From NCBI GenBank assembly GCA_916048095.2, contig OU696571.1:4138501-4202500 (forward strand): a DNA stretch of 64,000 nucleotides. Reading direction: 5' to 3'. Below, one piece after another: positions 1 through 11,541 of the stretch; within the stretch, counting starts at the first letter, position 1; each line of letters begins with the position of its first letter. The position numbers and the translations under genes were made by a program. Below the pieces are notes generated by a model. The model searched no databases. It saw nothing but the letters and a program-made list of their open reading frames with translations, and was not told the DNA's origin. The stretch is from Sacculina carcini. Lineage: Eukaryota > Arthropoda > Thecostraca > Sacculinidae.

Positions 1-1103
1 ACATCAATCTATAGTATAGACACAAAATGCTAATCAGTAAAATAAACACATTTAACATGACTGCAAAACCTACACGAAACTTACACAAACGAAAGTGCAC
101 TTGGCAACGCAATGGCGGATAGTCAGTGAACGAATGCCGCCATGTTTCGTGACTTGTGGTTGCGACCTTGACCATCGTATAGTTTGCAGTGTCTCCGCTA
201 GAGGCGCTGCCCGGTGACCCTGACTGATATCTCACAAATTGGGGAAAATACATAGAACATTTTTGATTGATTAAAGTATTGTTTAAGTAGCGGATCAGAG
301 TGCAACTTTGGGTGGGCTGAGTTATGAATAAGATGGGTTAAGTATGGTCGCATGTGAAGGTTATGAATAAGGACATTTTTCAATTATATATACACACATT
401 TACACACAGAATAATGTGCGAATATGATTTGCGATAATGCTTATATACAAAAATCCTGCATAATATTCTACATCATATTTTTTCTTGACTTAGTGAACCT
501 GGATAGAAACATTTGGTGGGGGCTTCAGCCCCTGACCAACGCCACCTAGATACAGATGTATCTAGGTGGCGTTGCCCTGACCCCCCTCTTGATTGGCCAG
601 TTTACTGTTTGAACTCCATGTAGATGTGTGTGCCTGTGCGAATGAGTGAACTGATTTCGCTGCAACATCCATCCGTACCAAATATATTGGTTAATACGAA
701 CGTGTTCTCGATAGTTTCTTCGTCCCTTTGTAAGTGCTCGCGACATTGTCTTACCCAATCCAGTTTTGAGTGGTATTTATATTACCCAAAAAAGCAGAGC
801 TTATTCGCCCATTCAAACCAGTTAAATCTATTGCATTATCTTTCGTTCTTTCATGTTATCCCAATTGACGCAGAAACTGACACGCATTCCATTGAAGTTC
901 CTGCGTTGCTTAAATTGTTATGAAAACAATTTTAAGCGCTAATACGTTGAATATTGCATAGAAAAGATGAAAACACTGAACATTACGCAACACAGGTGAA
1001 GAAGAGATCAAAATCAGTCCATTAGCAGGCACAAGTGGTGAAAATTTGAAATTAAAAGGTACACATACATTGTATTCAAACAGCAAACACTCAAAACCAC
1101 AGG
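1..1103. other. Intergenic, no gene seen
   Basis: AT-rich DNA downstream of the PDE12-like gene. I see no convincing coding region. The only structured element is the perfect palindrome at 537-574, next to a G-rich stretch at 513-530 that resembles the ends of the hAT-type elements found elsewhere in the window. Confidence 0.6.
537..574. repeat. Perfect inverted repeat, 18-bp arms
   Basis: CAACGCCACCTAGATACA is followed after 2 bp by its exact reverse complement. The flanks (CTTCAGCCCCTGAC on the left, CCTGACCCCCC on the right) look like the G/C-rich subterminal sequence of the hAT-type MITEs in this window. Two element ends lying end to end is the likeliest origin. Confidence 0.75.
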
Positions 1104-2963
1104 CTATCTATCGGCAACACCGCTGGCGTTGCTCGAACCACGCCACGCCAACTCTGCCACCAATGACATGTGATCTGACGGAAAAACTATGCTTGGCAGC
1201 GCTGTGTGTCTCGTCACTTCCTGATCATCTGGCATTGGCAGCGCTCGCAACACACGCAGTCCACTGGTCTCGTAGAATATATAGTCTAGACAGCCGCTGA
1301 ACGAGCTGACATGATTGGTGTAGGCGGGGAAGCCACACGCGCTCTCCATAGCCAGTCCGTGCTCAAAGCTGACGCCGCGCACCTCCTCGTTCTCCTTGCA
1401 ACTGAAATCGGCCAGGTCGCTCGGCAGCCGTCCGCTACGCATCAGACGACATACAGAGAACTCGGGACAACTGTTGAAGTCGCCACAGAACAGCAGATGA
1501 GCCTGACTGTTGTCGGCGCCATCTCCACCGTCGCCGACCCGACCGACCGCACGCAACGCATGCAGCTTGCGTTCCAGGAAGCGCATACACACGCCGATCT
1601 GCAGTGCGCGGATATGATCCGCGTCCGGTTTGGAGAACAGATGTGTATTGGCAACTAGCAGGCGACGACCGGTCGCTGAGCCCGCCACACTCTCCAATAC
1701 ACACACCTGCAGGGCCTGCGCCATTTTCGCCACCTTGGTCGCCAGCTCATCGCTCTCGCCGCACGCCGCCACCACGTCGGCAAACAGCGGGTCGTTGTGA
1801 ATCAGATCGGCGAGCAGCACACGCTGTGACTCCACTAGTCGCAGCTTGTCCGTGCGCCACAGGCACACCAGCCCCTCGCGAATATGACCGGCCTTGTCGG
1901 CAAAGTGCGCGCCGCCCAGACCGGCCGCCGACATTGTTGGCAACAGGTCGCAGTCGAACACGTGTCGGTCGACCTCCTGCAGACAGACGACGTCGGCGTG
2001 GTAGCCGCTTAGCTCGCGCACCAGCAGCTGCCGCCGATAGTCGATGTGCAGCGCGTGCGGCGGACAGTAGGGGTAGAGCACGGTGCGCGAGTAGTCCGAG
2101 TCGGCGTACATGTCGGCCAGCACGTTGTAGCTGACCACGCGCACACAGTCGGCCGGCAGCGGCGCGCCGGTCAGCTCGTGGCGCCGCTCGAGCGGACACG
2201 GTCCAGGAGCGGGCGCCACCGGACCGCACACGGTCGTCGCCGGTCGGCCCTGGCGGCCGGCGCGGCGCGGCGTGCACTGCAGACGCAAAAAGCAGCCGCG
2301 GTCCTCGACGCCCGTGCGATACATCCGCCCCTCGCCGACATCGAGCCATTCAGTGACAGCTTGATTGGTAGCAGCCACTTCTGCCGTGTTGTCGTTGGAG
2401 ACAGCGGGCAGTCCGCGTTGCCACACAAACTGCGAATCGTCCATACTGGCATGGTCCAAGCTCACGTCGGTTGGATAGACCAGAAAGCCGTCCATCGGTC
2501 TGCTGGGCAGCTTGAGTTTCTTCACCGCCGGCAGGTTGACGCACACCTTGAACATAGTGGAGCCAACACGAATGCTCACCCGCTCGCCGCTGGCAATCAA
2601 AATCGATCCGCACAGAGAATCTGGCGACACTTGGTCTCCGTCCAGCCAAATGGTGACGCTGGGCGAGCACATATCATCGCTGATCAGACCCGGATTCTTT
2701 TTGCGCCGCTTATGAAACAGCTTGGTCAGCTTGCCCTCAATGCCCATGGTGATTCGTTTGGCGAACACTCCAATAGACTCGTCGGGCGATCGGTGCATGT
2801 GGAAGACACGCTCGAAGCTCAGGACCGGCTCGCGATAAGTGAAATTCACGTGCAGCCGAGTTGGCGAGAATTCTTCGCTGACGTAGAAAAGCTCCGTCAT
2901 GGCCGACACGCCAAAGCGCCTGCTAAGAGTGTGGCACAAGTGAGTGAACCTAAACGAGAGCAT
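1104..2963 (-). CDS. PDE12: 2'-phosphodiesterase 12-like, single exon
   Basis: A 619-residue endonuclease/exonuclease/phosphatase-fold protein, close to the usual PDE12 length. PDE12 removes adenylates from mitochondrial poly(A) tails and degrades 2',5'-oligoadenylates. The N-terminus (MLSFRFTHLCHTLSRRF) is basic and hydroxylated without acids, as in a mitochondrial targeting peptide. The first ~270 residues match the family's beta-rich N-terminal part. The catalytic domain follows: SYNVLADMY at about 278-286, the metal-binding E330 in LQEVD, NTH at 439-441, GDFNS at 494-498, a long YTNHVSSF...LDYIF motif at 548-563, and SDH at 596-598. All catalytic signatures are intact and no intron is needed. 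It lies head-to-head with the PRMT7-like gene, 2.75 kb away. Confidence 0.93.
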   Translation of the reverse strand: MLSFRFTHLCHTLSRRFGVSAMTELFYVSEEFSPTRLHVNFTYREPVLSFERVFHMHRSPDESIGVFAKRITMGIEGKLTKLFHKRRKKNPGLISDDMCSPSVTIWLDGDQVSPDSLCGSILIASGERVSIRVGSTMFKVCVNLPAVKKLKLPSRPMDGFLVYPTDVSLDHASMDDSQFVWQRGLPAVSNDNTAEVAATNQAVTEWLDVGEGRMYRTGVEDRGCFLRLQCTPRRAGRQGRPATTVCGPVAPAPGPCPLERRHELTGAPLPADCVRVVSYNVLADMYADSDYSRTVLYPYCPPHALHIDYRRQLLVRELSGYHADVVCLQEVDRHVFDCDLLPTMSAAGLGGAHFADKAGHIREGLVCLWRTDKLRLVESQRVLLADLIHNDPLFADVVAACGESDELATKVAKMAQALQVCVLESVAGSATGRRLLVANTHLFSKPDADHIRALQIGVCMRFLERKLHALRAVGRVGDGGDGADNSQAHLLFCGDFNSCPEFSVCRLMRSGRLPSDLADFSCKENEEVRGVSFEHGLAMESACGFPAYTNHVSSFSGCLDYIFYETSGLRVLRALPMPDDQEVTRHTALPSIVFPSDHMSLVAELAWRGSSNASGVADR

Positions 2964-4298
2964 TCAACTGTACTAATCACTGCGTCCGACTCTGAAACGC
3001 ATCAATGCACCCACTCATTTGACCGAAGCGATGGATGGAAAGTTTAAGTGTGAGCAATTGAGCAATGGGCTAAATATGAGCCCAGAATAAGCGTCAGCAA
3101 ATGCCGATACTGAGAAATAACTACTCTTGAGGTCAAATGATAGGCAGGGTGATTTTACAGGTCATAGACAATGTGTACACTCATGTGTGGTGTTTTTGTG
3201 CAAATGCACAATGAATAAAAAATGAAATAGCCCGTTGGAGGCTCAATACATTGAATTAAATTGTTCAAACTAGCAGAGTGAATACCGACTAGAGCTTTGG
3301 AATTAAACATTGAATATTTTATTAAAGATTCGTGATGATTTAATTCGAAATTTCGCAGTGGTGTTAAAATGGCTACTGACAATTGCTTCACGAATAGTGG
3401 TTGTCCTATACGGGAAAGTTCTGCACCAGACAACGGGAAGACACTGCACCAGAACCAAGGCTCAGAAACAAACGACTCCTCTTCCCATTTATTCTGCCTC
3501 CGATAAACAAATTGCATTCTTCGAGCTAAAACCTTTGCTGTTGGTTTGTACTTTTGATGCCGGCGTGTTCACTCTCGGCTCGTACACAAATAACTCATAC
3601 AAATACAATCAAATACCTCGTTAAAAACAGCACTTAAATTAATAGGGGATTGGCTTATCGACCCATAACTTCAATCATAAACCAGAAAAGTTTATTTACG
3701 GTTTTTGATATTCGATTTTTAATCCTAAAGTATTTTAGTATTGCTTCTGTATATAACTGCTTTAGCTCCGCTTGTTTATACTGTGTAGCTGCTGCGCGCC
3801 CGTGTATGACAGGTGCTATAACAAATATAATTAACTGTTTATCAGTCTTCGAAGACTCATATGCAGTGACCTACCAAACTTTTCAATCGAATCCTTCATG
3901 TGGGTTGGGTATTTGTAGTTGAAGCACTGCCAATGTCTTTTAATAAATTATACTTATACATTTAATCAAATACTGGTATAGCCTCTTGAAGAAACACGTA
4001 CCGATTTGTACACATTTGTTCAATATTCGGAAACTTTTCACAGCAACAAATATTCCAATTATTGCGCTGCCATTTCAAGCAATGATCGGTAAAATCCTCG
4101 TGGTCTTGAGGTATTGAGTCGATTGTCAATTTTCTAATGCCGTTTCATACTCCTATTATTTCTTTGTTTTATTTTATTTTTGCATCATTTCTGTATGCGA
4201 CACTTTCATAGGACCAAGCCGTTCTATATTGTTTCAGTAAGCAAACACGCGTGTATAGCTTATATTTATTATTTTATCAATGTTGCTTTAATTTCTGT
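2964..4298. other. Intergenic between PDE12 and PRMT7 genes, left part
   Basis: AT-rich DNA between two divergent genes. It must hold the promoter of the PDE12-like gene and perhaps that of the PRMT7-like gene. I see no coding potential, TATA box or recognisable element. Confidence 0.5.
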
Positions 4299-5174
4299 TA
4301 CAAACATAAAACTCGAATCTATTCAGACAGGCGCGCGTGGGCATCACTGTCCCACGGCTGCCCACAAGACGTCACACTCCGATCGTACCACAAACACACT
4401 ACACCTCTACCTAAAAAACATACAATTATAAAAACGCAAACCAAGCAAAAATGAACGAATAAAAAACCTGATTCGACGACGGCTTCCATCAAACGCACAC
4501 ACCATGGCTGCGGCGAAGCACAACACGTCAGGCCCCAGCATCCACCACGCTCCCGCCTCGCCCGTGCTCTTCAGTACTCCGCCGCAGCCTGTCGTCCTCT
4601 TCATCACCGGCTGCCGCGACAGGGCACAACACCGCGGCTCCAGCACCCACTATGCTTCTGTCGATTCCAGTGCTCTTCAGCACCCTGCCGCAGACAGCCA
4701 TGACGTCGCCGCTCACGCAGGCCACGCCGTCGTCGTCGATCCATTCCTCCTTCGGCCTCAGCAGCACCTTTCTTTCGCCTGCCCTCCAGCACCAGCAGCC
4801 TCCACCAGCAAACCGCCAGCTGCCCGGCGACGAGTCCACAACCAGTGCAGGCGGGACGACGAGCAACCCTCGGCCACAGCTCCCCGCTGCCTCCTGCCGA
4901 CACCATGCTCTCCTGCCGTCCCCCTGCACACCAACCTGACACGCCGCCGAGCATTTCAACGTGTTCCAAGCCACTGCTAAAACTTTAGGGCACTATCTCC
5001 GCTGCTGAAGCCGGGTCGCAGACGAACAATACTTCCAAAACATAAAGGCCGAAATAGCTTGTAACAAACATAAAACTCAAATCTATTCAGACAGGCGCGC
5101 GTGGGACAGTGATGCCCACTATCCCACGCGCGCCCACAAGATGTCACACTCCGATCGCACCACTAACACACTAC
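4299..5174. repeat. GC-rich block flanked by ~110-bp direct repeats with hairpins
   Basis: Copies at 4299-4404 and 5062-5174 share a run starting ACAAACATAAAACTC and ending CACACTACA. Each contains a GC-rich hairpin. In the right copy GCGCGCGTGGGA pairs exactly with TCCCACGCGCGC across a 15-nt loop. The 650 bp between them contains a GC-rich, Ser/Pro/Ala-rich stretch (about 4504-4975) with an internal duplication: the PVLFST motif appears twice but in two different frames. This may be a small non-autonomous element carrying captured sequence, or a decayed exon. A third hairpin of the same kind lies at 34041-34082. Confidence 0.55.
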
Positions 5175-5189
5175 AATTTCCGTCATGTA

Positions 5190-5384
5190 GTTGTTCTCAT
5201 TATGGTTTTTAGCGCGCACCAGCCAGTTTTAGACTATAGGGCGCGCCCCAATGTGTGCCCATCTACAGTGGTGACTCCCGGTAGACTCAAGCGGAGGTGT
5301 TGATGAACAAACCAGTGCCAGGATTCGAACCGCGAACCTCTGACACGAGAGTTCAACGCCTAACAACTGAGCTAATCGGGAGCT
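5190..5384 (-). mobile_element. tRNA-derived SINE with 15-bp target duplication
   Basis: Read on the minus strand, the right end is a tRNA-like head. It has an A box (TAGCTCAGTTG) and an exact B box (GGTTCGAATCC), but the acceptor and T stems are degenerate, so it is not a working tRNA gene. A ~120-bp body follows. The element is bracketed by the perfect duplication AATTTCCGTCATGTA at 5175-5189 and 5385-5399, which marks retroposition. It landed at the edge of the right-hand hairpin repeat. Confidence 0.85.
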
Positions 5385-5716
5385 AATTTCCGTCATGTAT
5401 CAAGACAATAAAAATATAGTATGGTTTTCATAGTGTGATGTCCAATACGTGCATTGGTATGTAGGTGGCGGTGTTTACGGTTTTGTGATGCTTGTGTGTT
5501 TTTCAGATGTATGCACAATCGTGACTGTATATTGTCAAACTGCTAATATTATCTTTGTTTGACTCAGTAAGTGTGTAAGTGCAGTAATTGGGTGTTTTTT
5601 CAAATTTTACACATTCTGAGTAACACTTGTCTTCTTGAGTCTTGATGCATGTTCGTTTTTGACTTTTGCTAAGGCGGTCGAGCTCAAAACACCGGCTGTT
5701 CAATCGGTGTTTCTCG

Positions 5717-8243
5717 ATGAAGGACAGTGCAGCGTTGAATGACCTCGCCGCCAAAACTCGTACATCCACATGTCACAGCAGCCACGAAACCGGCAAATGC
5801 CGGACGTCCTGCCCGTCGCCGACCGCCAGCTCCGGTTCTGTGGTGTTCACCAGCTGCACCAACGCTGTGACCGGCCGTGACGAGTGGCTGCCGCGCCACG
5901 CTGACTACGACTATCAGCAGGAAGTGGCCCGTTCAGCCTACGCCGACATGCTGCACGACGGCGAGCGCAACGACAAATACGAGCAGGGCCTGCGGGCGGC
6001 CATTGCTCATTTGCGCGCCGCCGGCCGGCCGGTGCACGTGCTCGACATTGGCACCGGCTCCGGCCTGCTGGCCATGATGGCGGCGCGGCTCGGCGCCGAC
6101 TCGGTCACAGCGTGCGAGGCGTTCGCGCCGATGGCTGCCTGCGCCGGCCGTGTGCTGCGCGACAACGGCTGGGCGGAGCGCGTGCGACTGCTGCCCAAGC
6201 GCTCCACCGATCTGACAGTGACGGGCGAGACGGCCGACGGCGGCCACGGCGATCTGCCGCGTCGCTGCACGCTGCTGGTGGCCGAAGTGTTCGACACGGA
6301 GCTGATTGGCGAGGGCGCGTTGGCCACGTTTCGGCACGCACACCGCTATCTGCTCGAGCCGGCCAGTGTGGTCGTTCCGTCGTCGGCCGTCATGTACGCA
6401 CAGCCGGTCGAGTCGGCTCTGGTGCGCCGCTGGAACCGCTTCACACCGCTCGTCTACGGCTCCGGCAGCGACGCGGCGACGGCCGACGCGCTGCACGTGC
6501 CCGAGGATGTGCGCGAGTGTCACGGTGCGGCGGCCGTGCACGACTTGCAACTGAGCCGGCTGCCGTCGGGCGCGTTCACGCCGCTCACCGAGCCGCTGCC
6601 TGTGTTTGCGTTCGACTGGACTTGCGGCAACGGCGGCGGCGGTGGTGGCGGTGATGAACAGTCGCCGTCGCCGTTGGCGCTGGAACGGACGTCGGTGACG
6701 CGCGTCGAGTCGTGTCGCAGCGGCACGGTGCACGCCGTGCTCATGTGGTGGGATCTGGCCATGGACCCGGCCGGCCACGTGCTGCTGTCGTGCGCGCCTC
6801 GCTGGGCGCATCCGCTCACACTGGCGCGCCAACAACAGCAGAGCGGCGATGTGTCGGCGGTAAGTGCGTCCATCATCACTGGCAGTATTATCATTATTAT
6901 TAGTGTTGTTAATTGCACGCGGGTCCAGTGGCATGGGATGAGTGCGGACACTATTGTCGTCGTGCGGTGGCCTCGTGTACCGAAAACGCCCAAAAGATGC
7001 GGAGTCTGGTGAATGCGAGTTTAGTTAATATGTTAAACTCATGTGAACCCATGCACAACTCAAGTCAAACCGAAAAAACTAACCAGAAAAAATACTTGTA
7101 TTTTTCCGTGTATAGGAGAATTTTTTGGTATACATTTTCACTTTCAAACTAGGTGGTCTCTTATGCATGGGAATAAGTCATTTAGCAGCGGTATGTAATA
7201 ATATTTGATAAAAGTTTCATCAGATGTCATTTCATGACTCATCTGATGATGACGAAGAACTGGCTGGCATTGCTGAAGAATTGACTCCAGTTGATATTTA
7301 TAATGTGAGTGATGATATATTTAATTACTTCTATGATGAATACATTGCGAAAAAATCCTAAATTTTGTCCTAAAATTGAAGGGGTCTCTCATATACAAGG
7401 GTGTCTTATGCACGAGATAATACGATACTGGAATAATAAGAAAGAATATATGTTCTGCTTTTGCGAAGGCTACGGCGACTGAGGCGGCGGCAGTTGAGGA
7501 TATTCCGTGGCGCGACCACTGGATGCAGGCCATCTACTACGTGCCGCGCGAGCTGTGGGTGCGTCGCGGTGCCGCCTTCAATCTGGTGTCGTCGCACGAC
7601 GAGTACAGCGTGTGGTTCGCCGTCGACGACCGGCCGCAGCCGCCGGTGGCCGGCCACTGCGCCGATCCGGCACCCATCTGTCTGTGCGGCCTGCACGTGA
7701 CGCTTAGCCGCACGCGCGTCGGCGCCCTCAACGATCCGCGCCGGCATCGGCTCTATACGGCGGCGTTGCGCGACGCCATCCGCCGTGTCTCCTCGTCGTC
7801 GGCCGGGCAGCTCACAGTGCTGGTGCTGTCTGACGCGTGTCTGTACGGTATGTGTGCGGCGCGCATGCTGGCAGCGGCGGCCGACGGCGGCGGCGGCGGT
7901 GGACGTGTTCTGGCCGTCGAGTCGAGTCGTATCGGCCGGCGTGCGCTGCAAATGTACAGCGTCGACAACGACGTCGACGATCGGCTCGAGTTTGTCGAGC
8001 CCGATCAGCTGCAGCAGCGTCTTGAAGCGGCGGCGACGGAGCAGGCTGAACGGACGGGCGCCGGTGATCGTGAAAATAAGGCAGTTGTGGACGTGCTGTT
8101 TGCCGAGCCGTTCTACTACTCCACCACGCTGTTGCCGTGGCAGCCGCTGCACTTCTGGTATCGCAAGCACCAGTTGCGCCACTATCTGCACGAACAAACC
8201 CAGGTGTGCGTGCTTGTGTGTGTGTGTGCTTGTGTGTTGGTCT

Positions 8244-8334
<91 letters not shown>

Positions 8335-8490
8335 CACCGATTTGTTTATACGGGAGAAGAGCTTTTAGGCTCGACCTGTGCCGTCTCATCTTTGTCCCAC
8401 AATTGTCCAGCCTTGCCTTAAATGTGCCAATATTTTCACTGTCGACTACTCTTTCCCTGAATTTATTCCATTTATACAAGTTATTCCATT

Positions 8491-8537
<47 letters not shown>

Positions 8538-9843
8538 ATGCGGTGGTGGAGTTAGTTTAGGTCGGCTTTGGAGTGGCGCTATTCGAGTTTGTGCACTATT
8601 CGAGACAAGGGAAATCAATTAAGCAACCACCTCACTACTTTGAAGATTGCTCTTCTCAATTCACCAAGTATTCTTGGCTTTGCATTTCCTTCTGCATGGG
8701 TTTTTATTATAAAACTGAAGGCGCCAATTGTGAGCTTTAGTCCGGACGTCAGATTTGAACAAGTGCTTCAGTCTTTGCGTGCTGATACCAGACATGGGCG
8801 GTCCACTTTCACGCAGCAACGAACCACAGCCACATCCAGTTGGGTTTCTTTGAGGTTTCCCTTCGAATACTTTAATGCTTGAAGCAGACATGCTAGAACG
8901 TATACTGGTATAAAATATATTCCAACATTTTAGTGTGAGAAAGATGTGTTAAGAGTATTCAAGATTTTTCAATAATTTTGCTCATTTTCATGCGTCTAAC
9001 ATTGTATTGTGTCTAACATATAAAAACAAATTTCGGCCGTTATCACTCGCTCACTATAGCTTTATTTTTAATAATGTTTGTGTTTATTTATCTGCATTTT
9101 GTCTACTTTTGTTTTGGTTGACCACGAATTGCAATGAATATTCTATTGTTTCCCAGTTACATTCATTTGAAATTATGCCGAAAATCAAATTCACTGGTTT
9201 AGACAGGGTGATTATCCTTACACCCTGAAAATGAGCTATGAAACTGTTGTATGTTCTATTCTATATTCGTGTGTTGATGTACTTGTTCAAAAGAAATACT
9301 CAAATACTCATGTATACACTTGCTACGCAGGTGGTGCCGTTTGCGGCGCGGCTCTACTGCATGCCCGTCGAATTCGCCGAATTGTGGAAGATTCGCGCGC
9401 CGGTCGACCGGGTGAGCGGCTTTGACCTGGCGGCGTTCGACCGGCTGGTGTTGACGGCGTGTGATCGTGTTGACGCGGCGTGCGAGCCGCAGCCGCTGTG
9501 GGAGTACGCCAGTCGTGCGCTGGCGTCGCCTGTGCTGCTCGATACATTTGACATTGGCACGGCGGCGCCCAGCGATACGGCACCGCTGCACGGCCGCGCG
9601 CCGTTCACTGCGTCAGTGTTGTCACATTGTTCCACGCGCTCACACACACACATTACATTACATTAAGACATTTATGTTGCGCTGTTCACCCGATGGTCTC
9701 AAAAGCGCTCACACACACACGCACACACACGCACACACACACACACACATACACACACAGACACACACACACACACACACACTGATACACACACACGTAT
9801 CGACACACATTACATTCATTCCATTCAAACATTTATATACACA

Positions 9844-9879
<36 letters not shown>

Positions 9880-10972
9880 GTGTCGCATGGATATCGAGGC
9901 CGGTGCACGGCTTAGACACAATTGTCATACAAACACGCACTCCGCACGCACAAGCACACTTCCAAATGTTGGCTGTTTTGTGTGTGGTATTGGCGTGAAA
10001 CTGGGTTATTTTCCCACTGTGTTGGGTGAGATGCTGAGTTATCATCGAGTTTTGTCCGCATAAATGAGTCCAAGTCTCGTGGCTCCTGCCCAGTGGCGGC
10101 GCCATGGGGGGTTTAAAATATGCCAGGCCCCCCAAAAATCATAATCATAATCATCAAATTTCTTACCACTGTAAATGAAGTCCTGTAATTTTGGTTCAAG
10201 TTCGAGGACTGAATCAGTGTACCCCAGTCCCTTATTATAATATCATATAGTCAGCGTTCGAGTGTAGTTCCTCATGCTTCGCCAAGTCCCTACAACTTTT
10301 TCCCTAGCCCCCATCGGAAAAATCCTGGCGCCGCCACTGCTTCTGTCTTCCAGATGTAATACTTGTCTACTAGCGTTGCCATATGACAATACAATGGCTG
10401 AAATCATCCACTGATCACTGACATCCGATCTAAACGTTCTAGCCGGATATTTCGCAGTCAGCTATGTTCTTCTCCAAGCTACAGACACGCTGAGATGCAT
10501 AATCGCATATTTTATTACTGGCAATACGAAACGCGTGTGTTTTATTCTCATCCCGAATGGCGAGCAGGAAAGGGACTGCAAAAAAACTCCGTAAACTTCT
10601 TATGGTTAATGCTTAAATGTGTGTATGTATTTTCGTGTGTGTGTGCGTGTGTGTGTTTCTACTCATAGCGAGGGCCAGTGTAACGGCGTGGCATTGTGGA
10701 TGGACTGGCTATTGGACGGCGGTGGCGACGATGCGGCCGTCGCGTGGCAGCGCAGCGACCGGCGTGTGCTGACCACAGGACCGGTGGCGCCCCCTAGTGC
10801 CGGCGCGCCCGTCCACTGGGACATGTACTCGCGGCAGGCGGTGTATTTTGTGCGGCCGGCGGCGGTCGTGCGCGCCGACCAGCACCGTCTCTGTTGGCGC
10901 TACAGCTTCGACAGTCGCTCGGCCAATGTGGATGTGCAGTTTTCTGTTGAGGCGTGCGAGGATTGCGCATGA
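5717..10972 (+). CDS. PRMT7: Protein arginine methyltransferase 7-like, 4 exons
   Basis: Exons 5717-6859, 7469-8203, 9331-9615 and 10679-10972 all join in phase 0 and give about 818 residues (human PRMT7 is ~690). PRMT7 makes monomethylarginine on proteins and carries two methyltransferase modules in one chain. Module 1 has the SAM motif VLDIGTGSG (108-116), the acidic residue E134, and the double-E loop with E190 and E199. The block [19 protein letters not shown] before it is typical of PRMT7. Module 2 starts in exon 2 (DHWMQAIYY) and ends in exon 4 near QAVYFV. The start is the first ATG in frame; its ~45-residue leader and the poly-Gly loops are extra to the family. The exon 3/4 junction is the least certain: a +C donor/acceptor pair (9620/10669) is also in phase. 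Confidence 0.92.
6905..7431 (+). mobile_element. Tigger/pogo-like DNA transposon relic in PRMT7 intron 1
   Basis: The left part resembles the C-terminal transposase block 'AWxxVsxxTI...' around 6930-6990. The right part (7215-7330) reads as an acidic [11 protein letters not shown]...VDIY segment. The right end (TATTATCTCGTGCATAAGAC in reverse) resembles pogo-type terminal repeats. A related acidic block lies inverted at 25640-25925, and copies of the left block lie at 30650-30720 and 62958-63060. This is a degraded relic; the family assignment is an inference. Confidence 0.5.
8204..8535. repeat. (TG)n tracts starting at a PRMT7 splice donor
   Basis: Interrupted (TG)n runs at 8204-8332 and 8492-8535. 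The first begins directly at the exon 2 donor (CAG|gtgtgcgtg). Apparent open frames here are Cys-Val repeats produced by the microsatellite. Confidence 0.9.
9706..9876. repeat. (CA)n microsatellite cluster
   Basis: Two CA-rich runs (about 9706-9800 and 9841-9876), about 90 bp after the likely donor of PRMT7 exon 3. Confidence 0.9.
10091..10339. mobile_element. hAT-type MITE, long subtype
   Basis: It begins CAGTGGCGGCGCCA and ends TGGCGCCGCCACTG, a 14-bp terminal inverted repeat. The flanking 8-mers CTCCTGCC and CTTCTGTC match at 6 of 8, as expected for an aged hAT target duplication. The interior is homologous, in inverted orientation, to 14193-14454. It lies in PRMT7 intron 3. Confidence 0.85.
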
Positions 10973-11352
10973 GATTTGTGTGTTGGGTGGAGGGGGCGGC
11001 GAATGGACTGGGGGGGGGGGGGGTTCTTTTCACCGTTGGAAGAAGTTGGCGGAGTTTTTGTGTTGTGGGCATTGCCGGAAGCTGGTGACTTTCGGTTTGG
11101 TCGGCAGCAGGTTGGGTTGGGCTATTTGGGGGAGGGCGGGGGTTTCTGACTGTGATTGAGGCGGCGAATATTTGTGTGAATATTTGTGTCTGTGGTGTGG
11201 CGGGAAATATTCAGCTGGTTCCGGAGTGGTATTGTTAATATGCTCGACGGTCGTCCTAGGCACTAGTATTCCCTCACATGTGTACATCTAATGTCAATGT
11301 TCATGCACGTGTACAAGAATATGTTGCATACGACGACAGTATGTGTGGAATC
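10973..11352. other. Downstream flank of PRMT7, G-rich
   Basis: Probable 3' UTR and intergenic DNA. The + strand is strongly G-rich (runs of G at 10988-11024 and around 11133), enough to form G-quadruplexes. I see no clear AATAAA close to the stop. Confidence 0.4.
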
Positions 11353-11541
11353 CAGTGGCGGCGCCAGGGTAGGGCTAGAGGGGCCCCAAAAGCTGTGGGG
11401 CCTCTAATGTGCCAAGCTTCCACTGCCCCCCCCCCCCCCAATACTGACCATGAACATTTTGAATGTAGCTCCTCATGTTTCGTCAAGCCCCCGCATCTTT
11501 TCTCTCAGCCCCCCAGCGGAAATATACCGGTGCTGCCATTG
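11353..11541. mobile_element. hAT-type MITE, short subtype
   Basis: The left end is CAGTGGCGGCGCCAGG. The degraded right end is CCGGTGCTGCCATTG. The interior contains the CTGACCATGAACATTT...TCATGTTTCG core shared with 16605-16798 and, inverted, 34895-35034. The flanking 8-mers match only partly (4 of 8), so the copy is old. Confidence 0.75.

Noticed and set aside
2046-3047. 333-codon plus-strand open frame over the PDE12 gene
   Set aside because: Antisense shadow; the minus strand carries all catalytic motifs.
5317-5384. tRNA gene at the right end of the SINE
   Set aside because: The acceptor and T stems do not pair properly and the unit is bracketed by a 15-bp duplication, so it is a SINE head.
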